From Anaerolineaceae bacterium UBA1363 (lineage in GTDB: Bacteria > Chloroflexota > Anaerolineae > Anaerolineales > Anaerolineaceae), in assembly GCA_002306055.1 (NCBI GenBank), contig DBRR01000032.1, positions 1 through 7,844 on the forward strand: a stretch of DNA of 7,844 nt, written 5' to 3'. Shown piece by piece: positions 7,746 through 7,844 of the stretch (position 1 is the stretch's first letter; every line of letters starts with the position of its first letter). The position numbers were made by a program, and so were the translations under genes. The notes under the pieces are model-generated. The model searched no databases and was not told where the DNA came from. It saw nothing but the letters and a program-made list of their open reading frames with translations.

Positions 7746-7787
7746 AAGAGCTTGGCAACATAACTTGCTAAAGCTCTTTTTTTATTT
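7746..7787 (+). terminator. Rho-independent terminator
   Basis: AAGAGCTT (7746-7753) pairs with AAGCTCTT (7771-7778). The stem continues inward as GGCAA (7754-7758) with TTGCT (7765-7769), leaving one bulged A and a six-base loop CATAAC. A T-rich tract (TTTTTTTATTTT, ending at 7787) follows on the + strand. The minus strand has no matching T tract. No + strand gene lies between this terminator and the operon stop at 6888, so it may have ended the operon transcript before the REPtron arrived. Confidence 0.85.
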
Positions 7788-7808
7788 TGATGTCTAAAGT
7801 AGGTCCAT

Positions 7809-7823
7809 GTTCAATTATTGAAC
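7809..7823. promoter_or_regulatory. Short perfect palindrome, possible operator
   Basis: GTTCAATTATTGAAC is a perfect inverted repeat with seven-base arms around one central base. It lies 22 bases beyond the terminator, where the promoter of a gene to the right could be. The symmetry and length suit the site of a dimeric regulator, but no promoter or gene is visible before the window ends, so the role is a guess. Confidence 0.25.
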
Positions 7824-7844
7824 TAGCCACCATACAGTTTGGTT

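Noticed and set aside
6889..7844. tRNA or other structured RNA gene downstream of the operon
   Set aside because: I found no cloverleaf or known RNA motif. The folded elements are explained by the REP palindromes and one terminator hairpin.

Overview
The window holds a two-gene operon on the + strand that fills about the first 6.9 kb, followed by a small mobile unit and a terminator. The first gene (14-4123) encodes a soluble protein of about 1369 residues built almost entirely of tetratricopeptide (TPR) repeats. The second (4120-6888) overlaps it by ATGA and encodes a 922-residue protein: a TPR-like N-terminal part, a long acidic, proline-rich linker, a caspase-fold cysteine peptidase domain of the gingipain (C25-like) type with a visible His/Cys pair, and an unrecognised C-terminal extension. 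Neither protein shows a signal peptide or membrane segment, so both probably act in the cytoplasm.

The downstream part (6889-7844) has no + strand gene that I can support. It contains a REPtron: a minus-strand REP-associated tyrosine transposase (RAYT, 7084-7599) flanked on both sides by imperfect palindromes. Three of the four palindromes carry the GTAG tetranucleotide directly 5' of the hairpin. A convincing Rho-independent terminator on the + strand (7746-7787) lies beyond the mobile unit. No + strand gene lies between it and the operon stop, which suggests that the REPtron may have inserted between the operon and its original terminator.

The organism is a bacterium of moderate GC content. 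The operon looks clearly more GC-rich than the RAYT region, judged by eye. Large TPR proteins, gingipain-like peptidases without signal peptides and RAYT/REP elements together would fit an environmental lineage such as Chloroflexota (Anaerolineae), but this is a guess from gene style and not a placement.

The most interesting point is the coupled pair of a giant TPR scaffold and a TPR/caspase-fold peptidase. It recalls the general logic of cytoplasmic TPR-CHAT proteases, where a TPR module senses a partner and gates a caspase-like protease. Nothing in the window shows a trigger or a substrate, and no CRISPR component is present.
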